NCBI GenBank assembly: GCA_029219465.1
Contig: JAQXTL010000015.1
Coordinates: 1 to 64,000 of the forward strand
Source: Methanobacteriaceae archaeon
Lineage (GTDB): Archaea > Methanobacteriota > Methanobacteria > Methanobacteriales > Methanobacteriaceae
Length of the DNA: 64,000 bases
Direction of reading: 5' to 3'
The notes beneath the pieces are model-generated. The model worked only from the letters and a program-made list of their open reading frames with translations. It ran no database searches and was not told the origin of the DNA. The position numbers and the translations under genes are program-made. Positions within the stretch are counted from its first letter, which is position 1, and the number at the start of each line of letters is the position of its first letter. Below, piece by piece: positions 63,798-64,000 of the stretch.

Positions 63798-64000
63798 ATG
63801 GTTGATAAAAATTCTGATAAACATGAGAAAAAATCTGTTCTCACATTAGGTTATAGAGAGATAAATATTGATCCTGGTAGAATGATGGCACTTTGTGACG
63901 GAATTTTCGGTATGGTAATGACTTTATTGATTTTCGGTATTGAATTACCTGAACTCCAGTTCCAAACCGCTGTTAACTTTGAAACATTCATGATTAACAT
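63798..64000 (+). CDS. TMEM175/DUF1211-type membrane protein (cut by window edge)
   Basis: From ATG 63798 (AAAGGA upstream) the open frame runs off the window end. It reads INIDPGRMMALCDGIFGMVM and LLIFGIELPEL, clearly a paralogue of the 59162 protein with a much shorter hydrophilic N-terminus and Cys in place of Thr in the (S/T)DG motif. Only 67 codons are visible. Confidence 0.82.
   Translation, partial: MVDKNSDKHEKKSVLTLGYREINIDPGRMMALCDGIFGMVMTLLIFGIELPELQFQTAVNFETFMIN

Noticed and set aside
1-64000. tRNA or rRNA genes
   Set aside because: Scanning intergenic regions by eye showed no T-loop/acceptor pattern and no GC-rich structured block; a covariance search was not possible.

Overview
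The window reads as chromosomal DNA of a hydrogenotrophic, pseudomurein-type methanogen, most like a gut Methanobrevibacter (M. smithii-like). The basis is very AT-rich DNA, archaeal ribosome binding sites of the GGTGAT/GGAGG type, coenzyme M (comDE), F420 (cofH) and F420H2-oxidase (fprA) genes, archaeal primase (priS/priL), a large beta-helix adhesin-like protein and many Asn-rich surface proteins. Species rank cannot be fixed from sequence reading alone. I found no rRNA, tRNA or CRISPR array.

Layout. 1-19 kb is mostly housekeeping: a transposase tail cut by the window edge, a multi-PAS sensor kinase, comDE, cofH, a thymidylate-kinase-like gene, priS and priL, metG with two methanogen-type unknowns, a MraY/GPT-family transferase, a riboflavin-pathway reductase, a PHP hydrolase, fprA with a flavodoxin, and two small winged-helix regulators. 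19.9-28.3 kb is unusual: a MazG-like pyrophosphohydrolase, an orphan Cas10/Csm1 split by a frameshift, an XPD/DinG-type helicase, a zinc-ribbon/TerB-like/CbbX-type AAA+ ATPase, a zinc-ribbon membrane coiled-coil protein and an SseB-like protein, with no csm2-6 and no array.

28.3-43.4 kb is a cell-surface block. A His/Lys-rich secreted protein sits behind a DtxR-like palindrome. A compact operon (gpsA, a LicC-like nucleotidyltransferase and two TagF-type glycerophosphotransferases) looks like a teichoic-acid-style polymer pathway. Several glycosyltransferases follow, some ending in a coiled coil and a shared SWK-x-T-x-PLRK tail, with a polar amino-acid ABC transporter in between. 43.4-50.7 kb holds a PAP2 phosphatase, a MarR-MATE efflux operon, small surface proteins, an Asp-rich repeat protein, MntP and a 0.7 kb noncoding tract with hairpins.

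50.8-64 kb is accessory: a tyrosine recombinase next to a cas2-cas1 pair without effector genes, an NTN-hydrolase, a small Cys-rich ORF flanked by inverted repeats with a decayed relative 5 kb away, the adhesin-like gene, two TMEM175/DUF1211 paralogues, small membrane proteins, a frameshifted GNAT acetyltransferase and a methyltransferase.

Three genes (csm1, an alpha/beta-hydrolase-like gene at 42.4 kb, and the GNAT at 61.9 kb) each carry an apparent one-base deletion of the same polarity. These may be real pseudogenes or sequencing/assembly errors; this should be settled before any functional claim about the Cas10.
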